A stretch of 11,036 bases of DNA from CAZRAL01 sp964598005 (GCA_964598005.1 CAZRAL010000071.1:1-11036), one strand, 5' to 3'. Positions 1 through 7,128 are shown, numbered from the stretch's first letter. Notes: a model not told the origin generated them from the sequence alone. Program-made: numbers and translations.

Positions 1-54
1 AGCGCAACCTTGCCAAGGTTGAGGTCGCGAGTTCGAGACTCGTCTCCCGCTCCA
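1..54 (+). tRNA. tRNA-Gly (GCC), 5' end outside window
   Basis: This is the 3' part of a glycine tRNA, cut by the window edge. The anticodon stem CAACC/GGTTG (5-9 and 17-21) encloses the loop TTGCCAA, with anticodon GCC at 12-14. The T arm GCGAG-TTCGAGA-CTCGT occupies 28-44, followed by the acceptor 3' strand, the discriminator T and an encoded CCA at 52-54. The 5' acceptor strand and D arm lie upstream of the window. Confidence 0.95.
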
Positions 55-120
55 GCTTTCAGGAAAAATCTGGCTGGATTACGTGTCATGCCTTGCTCCC
101 CGGTTTATAAAGTCCTCCCT

Positions 121-194
121 GGCGGGGTGGCAGAGTGGTCATGCAGCGGCCTGCAAAGCCGTCTACGCCGGTTCGATTCCGACCCCCGCCTCCA
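121..194 (+). tRNA. tRNA-Cys (GCA)
   Basis: This is a complete 74-nt cysteine tRNA with encoded CCA at 192-194. The acceptor strands GGCGGGG (121-127) and CCCCGCC pair. The anticodon stem GCGGC/GCCGT encloses CTGCAAA, with anticodon GCA at 153-155, and the T loop is TTCGATT. It follows tRNA-Gly by 66 bases in the same orientation, so the two are probably co-transcribed. A Gly-Cys order is common in proteobacteria. No complete third tRNA follows within the window. Confidence 0.97.
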
Positions 195-308
195 AAGTTA
201 TTACGCAATGAAATTCTATTACGATAGTAAGCCGGGTGGGTTGCTGGCTCGTGGCAAGACGAGTATCGTAACCAGGCTGGCTAAATAGTCGTCCCTGCAA
301 AATTCAAA
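195..308. other. Spacer after tRNA-Cys with an extended inverted repeat
   Basis: No gene is seen here. TTACGATA (219-226) is the reverse complement of TATCGTAA (264-271). Directly inside the right arm, CTCGT (248-252) pairs with ACGAG (259-263) around a six-base loop. The RNA could therefore form an extended, partly paired hairpin after the tRNA-Cys 3' end. No T-run follows, so it is not a standard intrinsic terminator. It may be a processing structure or a relic of mobile DNA. Confidence 0.4.
286..302 (+). repeat. REP-like repeat half-site, copy 1
   Basis: The 17-mer TAGTCGTCCCTGCAAAA here recurs exactly at 10988-11004. The preceding TAAA also matches, apart from one inserted T in the other copy. 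It resembles the left arm of a betaproteobacterial REP-type hairpin (GTCCCTGC...), but the matching right arm is missing here. It lies directly beside the IS remnant. Confidence 0.5.
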
Positions 309-650
309 TCAACAGATAAAACTGATACGGCGGCCAAGTAGCCCACGCGAATTTGGCAAAAGCAATCGTTGTCCCGACCAAGCAAGCCCCATAGCCGATA
401 GGGCCGACATCAGAAACGCGAGCGCAAAAAGGCCCTTGAGGCCCAAACGCAGTATCGCCCGCAGCAACCAGCGGATGAGGTCAATCTCTTCCGTCAATAT
501 CCCTTCGCGCGACTTTCTTTCCCAAACCGGTGCGAGCGACGTTTCAAGTTGGGCCCAGGGTAGGCGGGTGGCGAGTACCGCCAGCGGGTGCCGCAAGTCG
601 ATCATGGTGTCGAGTCGTGCCTGAAAGAAGTCTGCTGTCTGTGTCGTCAT
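309..650 (-). pseudogene. Decayed IS5-type transposase, N-terminal fragment
   Basis: The start ATG (650-648) is preceded by GGAGGGG, a good Shine-Dalgarno, which favours it over the TTG at 662. The first ~50 residues (TADFFQARLDTMIDLRHPLAVLATRLPWAQLE..LAPVWERK) match the N-terminus I know from IS5-like DDE transposases of proteobacteria. After about residue 55 the frame turns into a non-homologous hydrophobic stretch. A neighbouring minus-strand frame carries FGP and RVSDVG, which resemble the family's continuation (LFGP...GVS.AGRPRLPIRLM). This points to a frameshift. The catalytic DDE domain, over 200 residues, is absent, so the element is dead. No terminal inverted repeats were recognised. 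Confidence 0.7.
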
Positions 651-662
651 TCGCCCCTCCAA

Positions 663-1026
663 AAACTCATGGTTATCACGGCAAAATTGTGCTCTATCTG
701 TGAGTTTTACACCAGCGTTTTTTTGCTATTCTCCAGTGCTGGCGCGGGTTTCATTCATTTTGCATGGGCGACTAATTATTTGCTTTTGCAATGAAGCTGA
801 ATTTCAGCAGGCTCCAATTTTTGAAACTCTAATATTGACGTGCATTTTGGAGCATTTTTGGCTGTAACGGTGCGTCGGTATTAGAAGTTTTAAATGATCC
901 TCACTATAAAAAAGTTTAGTTCTAAGATGTTTCTTTTGTTTTTCTGAAGACAACACTAAATTTTTGTATTATTTTTTAGCGCTCAAAATATTTTTGAGCG
1001 GTCAACTTCTTTTAGCCTACTTGTAT
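663..1026. other. AT-rich intergenic stretch without a recognised gene
   Basis: No convincing coding sequence is seen on either strand. The plus-strand frame at 588-794 overlaps the transposase remnant and has low-complexity composition, so I do not call it. The stretch becomes markedly AT-rich from about 830 onward, like the adjoining minus-strand gene. Its only clear structure is the inverted repeat at 980-1000. Confidence 0.5.
980..1000 (-). terminator. Perfect 9-bp hairpin downstream of the orphan membrane gene
   Basis: CGCTCAAAA (980-988) and TTTTGAGCG (992-1000) are perfect reverse complements around a three-base loop. The hairpin lies 26 bases past the stop of the minus-strand gene at 1027. 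On the minus strand the following bases are A-rich rather than T-rich, so it would be an atypical intrinsic terminator. It may instead be a mRNA-end structure or a protein-binding site. Confidence 0.4.
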
Positions 1027-1803
1027 TTATTTCTTGGGGTTCTCTTGCACATATAATTTTTTCAATAGTGTGCCAATGCACAAAAAGAAAGAAAATACTA
1101 ATATGCTGATAAACAGCAGAAAAGAAAATATATCTTCAATAAGATACGTTACAAATTTTGCAATTTTTCTAGCAAACCCATGAAACTGTTGACCGTAGTC
1201 GATTTCGCCAACCCCACCCTTAAAATTCAAATGTAATCGATCTGAATTAGACGCGAATGACATATTGTGATTTGAATGAGTAAAGGAAACACGTAACTCC
1301 GGTCCTGGTCGAATTGTTCCTAACTTTATCGACTTGGCTATCTCACTATACTCAATGTGCTGTTCCCCAATTAAGACTCTCGTAGGTCGATCAGGAAGAT
1401 CAAGAACTACATCCTCAGCTTGCTCTGTGCCGATATTCGAAATCCGGCAAGTCATAAGATAATTCTCTTGATATGAACCTAAGCTACCTTTAACTAAAAA
1501 AATTGTTGCGGAAAAAGTCTTGGGAGGGCCCAAATCTGATTGTTTTTGAATTTCAGTTTTATTATTATTTCCTTTTACTTTAGTTTCGTCGCTAGCTATG
1601 TGCAATTTGGTTTCACGTTGCTTGGCTTCTTGATCAAGCATCATGCCAATAATGCTCAGATCCGTGCTGTTACAGAGACTAATCAAATGTGGCCCTTTGG
1701 GATTAAGGGAATTCCAAAGGGATATAAGGCCGATCAATATTCCGATAACTGTCGCCGCTTTTCCTACGAAGACCCATTTGTCAAATGGCGCTTGAGAATT
1801 CAT
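1027..1803 (-). CDS. Orphan membrane-anchored protein of unknown function (258 aa)
   Basis: I do not recognise this protein. It has a hydrophobic segment at about residues 11-30 and a second strong one at about 227-250, followed by a basic C-terminus (KKLYVQENPKK). Between them lies a soluble domain of ~190 residues: a Lys/Glu/Asn-rich linker (about 60-95), then a region with beta-sandwich character (about 98-205, including ISNIGTEQAEDVVLDLP). The likely topology is both ends in the cytoplasm and the central domain in the periplasm. I chose ATG 1803 because AAAGG precedes it at normal spacing. The longer reading from GTG 1824 adds seven residues but has no visible Shine-Dalgarno. Base composition is clearly more AT-rich than the nrd genes, and an IS remnant and tRNAs lie nearby, suggesting horizontal acquisition. 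It is probably expressed alone. Confidence 0.75.
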   Translation of the reverse strand: MNSQAPFDKWVFVGKAATVIGILIGLISLWNSLNPKGPHLISLCNSTDLSIIGMMLDQEAKQRETKLHIASDETKVKGNNNKTEIQKQSDLGPPKTFSATIFLVKGSLGSYQENYLMTCRISNIGTEQAEDVVLDLPDRPTRVLIGEQHIEYSEIAKSIKLGTIRPGPELRVSFTHSNHNMSFASNSDRLHLNFKGGVGEIDYGQQFHGFARKIAKFVTYLIEDIFSFLLFISILVFSFFLCIGTLLKKLYVQENPKK

Positions 1804-1940
1804 TTTTACCTTTAAGGTCTTCACCGGTAAAGTTTCAATGCTAAAGTCGTGTACATAAAAGGACTGCTACTTCAAAAAGAAATTCTAAATATATTTTCCA
1901 AAATTTTCGGACCGTTAGATTTGCAAACTTTAATATTCAC
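1804..1940. other. Gap between nrdB and the orphan membrane gene
   Basis: This 137-base AT-rich gap contains the start region of the minus-strand orphan gene and the 3' end of the nrd transcript. I see no clear intrinsic terminator for the nrd operon. A short near-palindrome built on AAAATTTT lies around 1899-1913 but has no GC-rich stem. Confidence 0.4.
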
Positions 1941-3197
1941 CTATTCCCAATTCAACGCCCCACCCGTCTGATACTCCGTCACCCTTGTCTCGAAGAAATT
2001 CTTCTCTTTTTTGAGGTCGATCAATTCGCTCATCCACGGGAAGGGGTTGGTGGCGCCGGGGTAGAGCACATCGAGGCCGATCTGCTGCGCGCGGCGGTTG
2101 GCCACGAAGCGCAGGTATTCCTTGAACATGGGCGCGTTCAGGCCCAGCACGCCGCGCGGCATGGTGTCCTCCGCGTAGGCGTATTCGAGCTCCACGCCTT
2201 TGCGGAAGATGGCTTCGAGTTCTTTCCTGAATTCGGGCGTCCACAGTTGCGGGTTTTCCAGTTTCAGGGTGTTGACGAGGTCGATGCCGAAGTTGCAGTG
2301 CATCGATTCGTCGCGCAGGATGTACTGGTATTGCTCGGCGGCGCCGGTCATTTTGTTTTGTCGGCCCAGCGAGAGGATTTGCACGAAGCCCACGTAGAAA
2401 AACAGGCCTTCCATGATGCAGCTGAAGACGATGAGCGATTTCAGCAGCGCCTGATCGTTTTCAAAGGTGCCGGTTTTGAAGGTGGGATCGCATAGCGTAT
2501 CGATGAAGGGGATGAGAAAGCGGTCCTTGTCGCGGATGCATTTCACTTCGTTGTAGGCGTTGAATATTTCCGCTTCGTCCATGCCCAGACTTTCCACGAT
2601 GTACTGGTAGGCGTGGGTGTGGATGGCTTCTTCAAACGCCTGGCGCAGCAGGTATTGCCGGCACTCGGGCGCGGTGATGTGGCGGTAGGTGCCCAGCACG
2701 ATGTTGTTGGCGGCCAGCGAGTCGGCGGTGACGAAGAAGCCCAGGTTGCGCTTGACGATCAGGCGCTCGTCTTCGCTCAGGCCATTCGGGTCTTTCCAGG
2801 TGGCGATGTCGCGGTTCATGTTGACTTCCTGCGGCATCCAGTGGTTGGCGCAGCCGGCCAGGTATTTGTCCCACGCCCATTTGTATTTGAAAGGGACGAG
2901 CTGGTTGACGTCGGCTTTGCCGTTGATGATGCGTTTGTCTTCGGCTTTTACCCGTTGAAAGCGGGCGTCGATTTCATCGCCTTTGTGCGCGTCGCCTGAT
3001 GCGTGATTGCTCTTGCCAGTTCCGCTGCCAGCCGCCTGCAGGACAGGTTGAGCGGTAAAAGGGGTATGCGCCAGATCCGCGGTGCCGGCATGGATGTCTG
3101 GTTGCGGATTGGATTGGGGTTGCGGGCGCAGATGCGGAGTTGGCGCCAGCGGTATGGATACGGAGGGGGCGGGTGTGTCGTCCCAGGTTAGAGACAT
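1941..3197 (-). CDS. nrdB: Class Ia ribonucleoside-diphosphate reductase, beta subunit
   Basis: NrdB is the small radical-generating subunit. It houses the diferric-tyrosyl cofactor that NrdA needs to reduce ribonucleoside diphosphates. All expected residues are visible with E. coli spacing: iron ligands Asp159, Glu190, His193, Glu263, Glu297 (RDESMH) and His300, and the radical Tyr197 in EAIHTHAY. Trp120 (NHWMPQEV) and C-terminal Tyr409 fit the radical-transfer path, and the tail TEYQTGGALNWE should bind NrdA. At 418 residues it is longer than E. coli NrdB (376) because of a ~75-residue Pro/Ala/His-rich N-terminal extension, which I recall in betaproteobacterial homologues. The ATG at 3197 has AAGGAG eight bases upstream, supporting inclusion of the extension. 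It is the last gene of the operon, 82 bases after a YegP-like gene. Confidence 0.97.
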   Translation of the reverse strand: MSLTWDDTPAPSVSIPLAPTPHLRPQPQSNPQPDIHAGTADLAHTPFTAQPVLQAAGSGTGKSNHASGDAHKGDEIDARFQRVKAEDKRIINGKADVNQLVPFKYKWAWDKYLAGCANHWMPQEVNMNRDIATWKDPNGLSEDERLIVKRNLGFFVTADSLAANNIVLGTYRHITAPECRQYLLRQAFEEAIHTHAYQYIVESLGMDEAEIFNAYNEVKCIRDKDRFLIPFIDTLCDPTFKTGTFENDQALLKSLIVFSCIMEGLFFYVGFVQILSLGRQNKMTGAAEQYQYILRDESMHCNFGIDLVNTLKLENPQLWTPEFRKELEAIFRKGVELEYAYAEDTMPRGVLGLNAPMFKEYLRFVANRRAQQIGLDVLYPGATNPFPWMSELIDLKKEKNFFETRVTEYQTGGALNWE

Positions 3198-3279
3198 GGT
3201 ATTTACTCCTTCTACGTCTATTGTTTACAACGCTGTTTCAAGAATCGGGTTAAAAATTCAGAAGTTCCCTGGCTTGCAT

Positions 3280-3495
3280 TCACACAGCCAGCGCGGCGCC
3301 GGTGATATTGGAAAGCAGGCCAAAGTTGTCTGAGATCATGGGTGCAGCTACGGCCTCGCGCATGTGTTTGATCGCCTGCGCGCAGTCGCTGCGCCGGGCG
3401 TACGCTTGCGCTGAGGTGGCCAGTTTTTTGCCATTGGCAGCGGCGAGGTACCACCGCCATTCGTTGCGAATATCCTGATAAATGTGAAAGACCAT
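3280..3495 (-). CDS. YegP-like DUF1508 small protein 1
   Basis: This 71-residue protein has the DUF1508/YegP signature: an aromatic opening strand (FHIYQD), the NEWRWYLAAANGKKLATS core at residues 11-28, then Y32 and a helix with Cys38 (SDCAQAI). Family members are small alpha/beta proteins whose biochemical role I do not know to be established. The C-terminal ~20 residues, after SDN, are non-conserved. The start ATG at 3495 has AAGGAG at good spacing. It sits 56 bases after its paralogue and 82 bases before nrdB on the same strand, so it is very likely transcribed with the reductase genes. Residues W13, W15, GKKLA, S28, Y32 and C38 are shared with the neighbouring copy, pointing to an old tandem duplication. 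Confidence 0.85.
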   Translation of the reverse strand: MVFHIYQDIRNEWRWYLAAANGKKLATSAQAYARRSDCAQAIKHMREAVAAPMISDNFGLLSNITGAALAV

Positions 3496-3551
3496 TTTTA
3501 AAACTCCTTAAACCTTCTGCCGTCGTACCAGATGAAAAAATGGCGAGGTGT

Positions 3552-3779
3552 TTAGTGCTGCCTGAACAAACCGGGCATCGCCAGCATTTCCGTATTCATC
3601 AAGGTACTGGCGTTTTCCAGCACGATTGCCTGATCAGATCCCTGCACTTGCCGGATGACCTGCAGGCAATCTTCTTTGTCGCGATAACTGGCCGCAGATT
3701 CAGCCAGTTTTTTGCCATCGACACCATTTAACTGCCAACGCCATTCGAACCGGACATCCTGAAAGATATGAAATTGCAT
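3552..3779 (-). CDS. YegP-like DUF1508 small protein 2
   Basis: This 75-residue DUF1508/YegP-family protein opens with FHIFQD, followed by the EWRWQLNGVDGKKLAES core (residues 12-28), Y32 and a helix with Cys38 (KEDCLQVI). The final ~25 residues (ASTLMNTEMLAMPGLFRQH) are unlike its paralogue. The start ATG at 3779 is preceded by GAGGG. It begins 30 bases after the nrdA stop and precedes the first copy, so the order nrdA-DUF1508-DUF1508-nrdB is unbroken on one strand. A role in reductase assembly, repair or control is only an inference from position. Confidence 0.85.
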   Translation of the reverse strand: MQFHIFQDVRFEWRWQLNGVDGKKLAESAASYRDKEDCLQVIRQVQGSDQAIVLENASTLMNTEMLAMPGLFRQH

Positions 3780-3809
3780 GGGACGGCCCTCTTTGTTGAG
3801 CGTAAAAAT

Positions 3810-6758
3810 TTATTGGCATGCTTCACATTCCGGATTGTCGATGCTGCAAAATTTCGCACCTTCCGCCGCACCCTCGCCCGCCCCGCCCATGCTGTAAGCG
3901 TTGCCATAACTGGCAGCCGGGGATAGCGATGCGCCCGCAGCGTGCTGACTCATGCGATTATCGACCTGCACCGCATTCAGTTCACCACCGCGCCCGGTGG
4001 ACTTCTCGGCAGAAGTGGCCGCTAGCGTACGCAGGTAGTAGGTAGTTTTTAACCCGCGCAGCCAGGCCAGTTTGTAGGTTTCGTCCAGCTTTTTACCCGA
4101 AGCGCCCGCCATGTAGATGTTGAGCGACTGCGCCTGATCGATCCATTTTTGCCGGCGCGAGGCGGCCTCGATAATCCATTTGGTCTCGACTTCAAAGGCG
4201 GTAGCGTAGAGTTGGCGCAGGTCAGCCGGAATGCGATCGATCTTGCCTAGCGAGCCATCGAAGTATTTGATGTCGGCGACCATGACTTCGTCCCACAAGC
4301 CGCGGGTTTTCAGGTCACGCACCAGGTAGTCGTTCACTACCGTGAATTCGCCCGAGAGGTTGGATTTCACAAACAGGTTCTGGTAGGTCGGCTCAATGCA
4401 TGCCGAGACGCCGATGATGTTGGAGATCGTGGCAGTTGGGGCGATGGCGATGCAATTGGAGTTGCGCATGCCATGGCGTTTGATGCGGGTGCGCAGGCTG
4501 TCCCAATCCATAGTCGAGGAGAGGTCGGTTTCGACGTAGCCGCCGCGTTCCTCAGCCAGCAATTTCAGCGAATCCTGCGGGAGGATGCCGCGGTCCCACA
4601 ACGAGCCTTTGTAAGTGGAGTATTTGCCGCGCTCTTCAGCCAGCTCGGTCGAGGCCCAGTACGCATAGTAGCAGACGGCTTCCATGCTGGTGTCGGCGAA
4701 TTGCACCGCCGTTTCCGAGGCATAGGGCACGCGCAGTTCGTGCAGGCAATCCTGAAAACCCATGATGCCCAGGCCCACTGGACGATGGCGCAGGTTGGAA
4801 TCGCGTGCTTTTTTGACCGCGTAATAGTTGATGTCGATGACGTTATCGAGCATGCGCATGGCGGTAGCCACGGTTTTTTTCAATTTAACGTGATCGAATG
4901 TTTTGTTTCCCTTGCCGTCGTCACTCATGTGATTGACGAGGTTGATCGAACCCAGATTGCAGACGGCGATTTCGGAATCGTTGGTATTAAGGGTAATTTC
5001 GGTGCACAGGTTGGACGAGTGTACGACGCCCACGTGATTTTGCGGAGAGCGGATGTTGCACGGATCTTTGAACGTGATCCACGGGTGACCGGTTTCGAAC
5101 AGCATCGAAAGCATTTTGCGCCACAAGGTGAGCGCGGGTACTTTCTTGAACAGTTTTATTTCGCCGCGCGCGGCCTTTTCTTCATAGGCAACATAGGCGG
5201 TTTCGAAGGCTTTGCCGAATTTCTCGTGCAGGTCCGGGCAGTTGCTGGGCGAGAACAGCGTCCAATCGCCGCCTTCCATGACACGCTTCATGAACAGATC
5301 GGGGATCCAGTTGGCGGTATTCATGTCGTGCGTACGACGACGGTCGTCGCCAGTGTTTTTGCGCAGTTCCAGAAACTCCTCAATGTCGAGGTGCCAGGTT
5401 TCCAGATACGCGCAAACCGCGCCTTTTCGCTTGCCGCCCTGGTTCACGGCAACAGCGGTGTCGTTGACGACTTTCAGGAACGGCACCACGCCCTGCGATT
5501 TGCCGTTGGTGCCTTTGATGTACGAGCCCAGTGCACGCACAGGTGTCCAGTCGTTGCCCAGCCCGCCGGCAAACTTGGAGAGCAGCGCATTTTCTTTCAG
5601 CGCTTCGTAGATACCGTCGAGATCGTCGGCCACCGTAGTGAGGTAGCAGCTCGAGAGTTGCGAGCGGCGTGTGCCCGAATTGAACAGAGTGGGGGTGGAC
5701 GACATGAAGTCGAAACTGGAAAGCACGTTGTAAAACTCGATGGCGCGCGTTTCACGATTGACTTCGTTCAGGGCTAGGCCCATGGCGACGCGCATGTAAA
5801 ACGCCTGTGGTAATTCAATGCGCTGCTCGTCGATATGCAGGAAATAGCGGTCGTACAAGGTTTGCAGGCCGAGGTAAGTGAATTGATTATCGCGCTCGGC
5901 TTTGAGGGCCTGCCCCAGTTTTTTCAGGTCATATTGCGCCATGCGCTCGTCGAGCAGCTCTGCCGTAATGCCGCGTTTGACGAATTGCGGGAAATAGTCG
6001 GCATAACGTGTTGTCATGACCGATTGCAGAACCTCTTCGCCAAAAATTTCCAGGCGGATAACATGCAACAGCAGGCGCGCAGTCACTTTGGTGTAGGCGG
6101 GGTCCTGTTCGATCATCGAGCGCGATGCCAGAATGGCGGATTTGAAAACTTCCGCTTGCGGTACACCGTCGTACAAATCCTTGACGGTAGAGGCGAGAAT
6201 AGCTTGCGGGTTGACCGCATCGCCCAGCCCGGCACAGGCATCCCTGATGAGAACAGTCAGGGCGGCCATATCCAGTAGCTGGCGGCCTCCATTTACGGTG
6301 ACATGAAGACTGGCTGGCGCAGTGGCGGTGGATGTTTGGCTTTGCCGAGCGCGTTCCTGGGCACGCTGTTCGCGGTAAAGTACATAGCTGCGCGCCACTT
6401 CGTGTGCGCCGCCGCGCATCAGCGCCAACTCGACCTGATCCTGCACTTCTTCAATATGGAAGGTGCCGCCGGAAGGTTTGTGACGCAATAACGCATTGAC
6501 GACCGCCTGAGTGAGATGCTGTACCTGATCGCGCATGCGCGCAGAAGCGGCTTCATGTCCCCCGTTCACGGCGATAAACGCTTTGGTCAGGGCAATGGCT
6601 ATTTTTTCGGGCTGGAACGGGGCTACCGACCCATTGCGCCGGATCATCTTGTAATCGGTATATCGATTCTCAACGGGATCGGCACTTGTTATATTTTGAG
6701 GGGATGCAGTCAAACCAATTACAGGATTTGGTAGATGGATATCGGATGCCAGGCGCAT
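3810..6758 (-). CDS. nrdA: Class Ia ribonucleoside-diphosphate reductase, alpha subunit
   Basis: NrdA is the catalytic subunit that reduces NDPs to dNDPs in the cytoplasm with NrdB. An N-terminal ATP-cone (about 36-130, RRNGSVAPFQPEKI) is the allosteric activity site. The RNR lumenal helical region follows (about 160-250), then the 10-stranded barrel. Catalytic residues are visible: Cys371 (SSCYL) and Cys600 (IAVCNLGS) as the redox pair, and Asn583-x-Cys585-x-Glu587 (SNLCTE) as the thiyl-radical motif. PTATIS is at 774-779, and Tyr907-Tyr908 (TTYYLR) form the radical-transfer dyad. The C-terminus CSIDNPECEACQ has Cys971, 978 and 981 for re-reduction by thioredoxin or glutaredoxin. The protein is 982 residues, against 761 in E. 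coli, typical of the longer betaproteobacterial form. The start ATG has AGGAG nine bases upstream. It is the first gene of the operon, with NrdR-type boxes upstream. Confidence 0.97.
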   Translation of the reverse strand: MRLASDIHLPNPVIGLTASPQNITSADPVENRYTDYKMIRRNGSVAPFQPEKIAIALTKAFIAVNGGHEAASARMRDQVQHLTQAVVNALLRHKPSGGTFHIEEVQDQVELALMRGGAHEVARSYVLYREQRAQERARQSQTSTATAPASLHVTVNGGRQLLDMAALTVLIRDACAGLGDAVNPQAILASTVKDLYDGVPQAEVFKSAILASRSMIEQDPAYTKVTARLLLHVIRLEIFGEEVLQSVMTTRYADYFPQFVKRGITAELLDERMAQYDLKKLGQALKAERDNQFTYLGLQTLYDRYFLHIDEQRIELPQAFYMRVAMGLALNEVNRETRAIEFYNVLSSFDFMSSTPTLFNSGTRRSQLSSCYLTTVADDLDGIYEALKENALLSKFAGGLGNDWTPVRALGSYIKGTNGKSQGVVPFLKVVNDTAVAVNQGGKRKGAVCAYLETWHLDIEEFLELRKNTGDDRRRTHDMNTANWIPDLFMKRVMEGGDWTLFSPSNCPDLHEKFGKAFETAYVAYEEKAARGEIKLFKKVPALTLWRKMLSMLFETGHPWITFKDPCNIRSPQNHVGVVHSSNLCTEITLNTNDSEIAVCNLGSINLVNHMSDDGKGNKTFDHVKLKKTVATAMRMLDNVIDINYYAVKKARDSNLRHRPVGLGIMGFQDCLHELRVPYASETAVQFADTSMEAVCYYAYWASTELAEERGKYSTYKGSLWDRGILPQDSLKLLAEERGGYVETDLSSTMDWDSLRTRIKRHGMRNSNCIAIAPTATISNIIGVSACIEPTYQNLFVKSNLSGEFTVVNDYLVRDLKTRGLWDEVMVADIKYFDGSLGKIDRIPADLRQLYATAFEVETKWIIEAASRRQKWIDQAQSLNIYMAGASGKKLDETYKLAWLRGLKTTYYLRTLAATSAEKSTGRGGELNAVQVDNRMSQHAAGASLSPAASYGNAYSMGGAGEGAAEGAKFCSIDNPECEACQ

Positions 6759-6869
6759 AAGTAAAGTCTCCTAAAACGCGTCTTTTTGTAATAATTTCAA
6801 TTTGTTACTAATACTTGCCCTGAGTTTGCCGGCGCTAAAAACGAAACAGGCTGGTTGCCAGATACAGCG

Positions 6870-6934
6870 TTTCCCACAGGTTTTCCACGGCCTATTCCTG
6901 TTTCATACAAAAATAAGAAACAGAAATATCCACA
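6870..6934. promoter_or_regulatory. Cluster of three DnaA-like 9-mers in the nrdA leader
   Basis: TTTCCCACA (6870-6878), TTTTCCACG (6881-6889) and ATATCCACA (6926-6934) each match the DnaA-box pattern TTWTNCACA at eight of nine positions, all on the plus strand. DnaA is known to regulate nrdAB in E. coli through boxes upstream of the gene, so a cluster beside nrdA is plausible. Single-mismatch 9-mers are frequent, and binding is not shown. Confidence 0.4.
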
Positions 6935-6938
6935 CTTT

Positions 6939-6954
6939 ATACAATATCTAGTGG
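6939..6954. promoter_or_regulatory. NrdR box 1 (nrdA-proximal)
   Basis: ATACAATATCTAGTGG matches the NrdR consensus acaCwAtATaTwGtgt at 13 of 16 positions, including the core CAATAT..TAG. NrdR is the ATP/dATP-sensing repressor of ribonucleotide reductase operons and binds paired boxes. The partner box lies 32 bp away, centre to centre, which is about three helical turns and the usual arrangement. Confidence 0.8.
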
Positions 6955-6970
6955 CTACTCAGGTTTGGTG

Positions 6971-6986
6971 TCACTATATCGTGCGG
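6971..6986. promoter_or_regulatory. NrdR box 2 (nrdA-distal)
   Basis: TCACTATATCGTGCGG matches the NrdR consensus at 11 of 16 positions, with the core CTATAT intact. It is separated from box 1 by 16 bases. On the minus strand it contains TATAGT, a candidate -10 element for nrdA, so bound NrdR would block RNA polymerase directly. Confidence 0.75.
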
Positions 6987-7002
6987 TTTAGGGGAAATGC
7001 AA
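6973..7002 (-). promoter_or_regulatory. Candidate nrdA operon promoter
   Basis: On the minus strand a -35-like TTGCAT (7002-6997) and a -10 TATAGT (6978-6973, five of six matches to TATAAT) are separated by 18 bases. The -35 is weak (three of six). The -10 falls inside NrdR box 2, as expected for a repressed promoter. It would give a leader of about 200 bases that includes the DnaA-like sites. A second -10-like TATAAA at 6941-6936 has no good -35. Confidence 0.4.
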
Positions 7003-7053
7003 CAGTATTTTTTAAAATTTTTGTTAGCGGTTTTTTGTGAAAATTTTTCAATC

Positions 7054-7128
7054 TGAAACAATGAGTTACATAATTTGAAACAAGCCCAAACAAGTAGTCA
7101 GGCGCCTAGTTTTTTATTCTTTGAAACA
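7054..7128 (+). repeat. Three TGAAACA direct repeats
   Basis: TGAAACA occurs at 7054-7060, 7076-7082 and 7122-7128, at start distances of 22 and 46 bases, close to two and four helical turns. The sites lie between the divergent promoters. They could be a regulator array on one DNA face. AT-rich composition makes chance recurrence more likely than in average DNA. Confidence 0.35.

Noticed and set aside
10..288. Open frame of 92 codons across the tRNA genes
   Set aside because: It runs through tRNA-Gly and tRNA-Cys, so it is not coding.
231..290. Possible third tRNA (Leu) after tRNA-Cys
   Set aside because: The start GCCGGGTGG is suggestive, but no anticodon arm, T loop or CCA end can be fitted.
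2247..2999. Plus-strand and alternative minus-strand frames within nrdB
   Set aside because: The nrdB frame contains every cofactor ligand at correct spacing; the others are low-complexity shadows of its codon bias.
4473..5777. Long open frame of 434 codons on the plus strand opposite nrdA
   Set aside because: It lies entirely antisense to the certain nrdA gene, is rich in Val/Phe/His/Ala as expected from a mirrored reading of codon-biased DNA, and shows no family motif.
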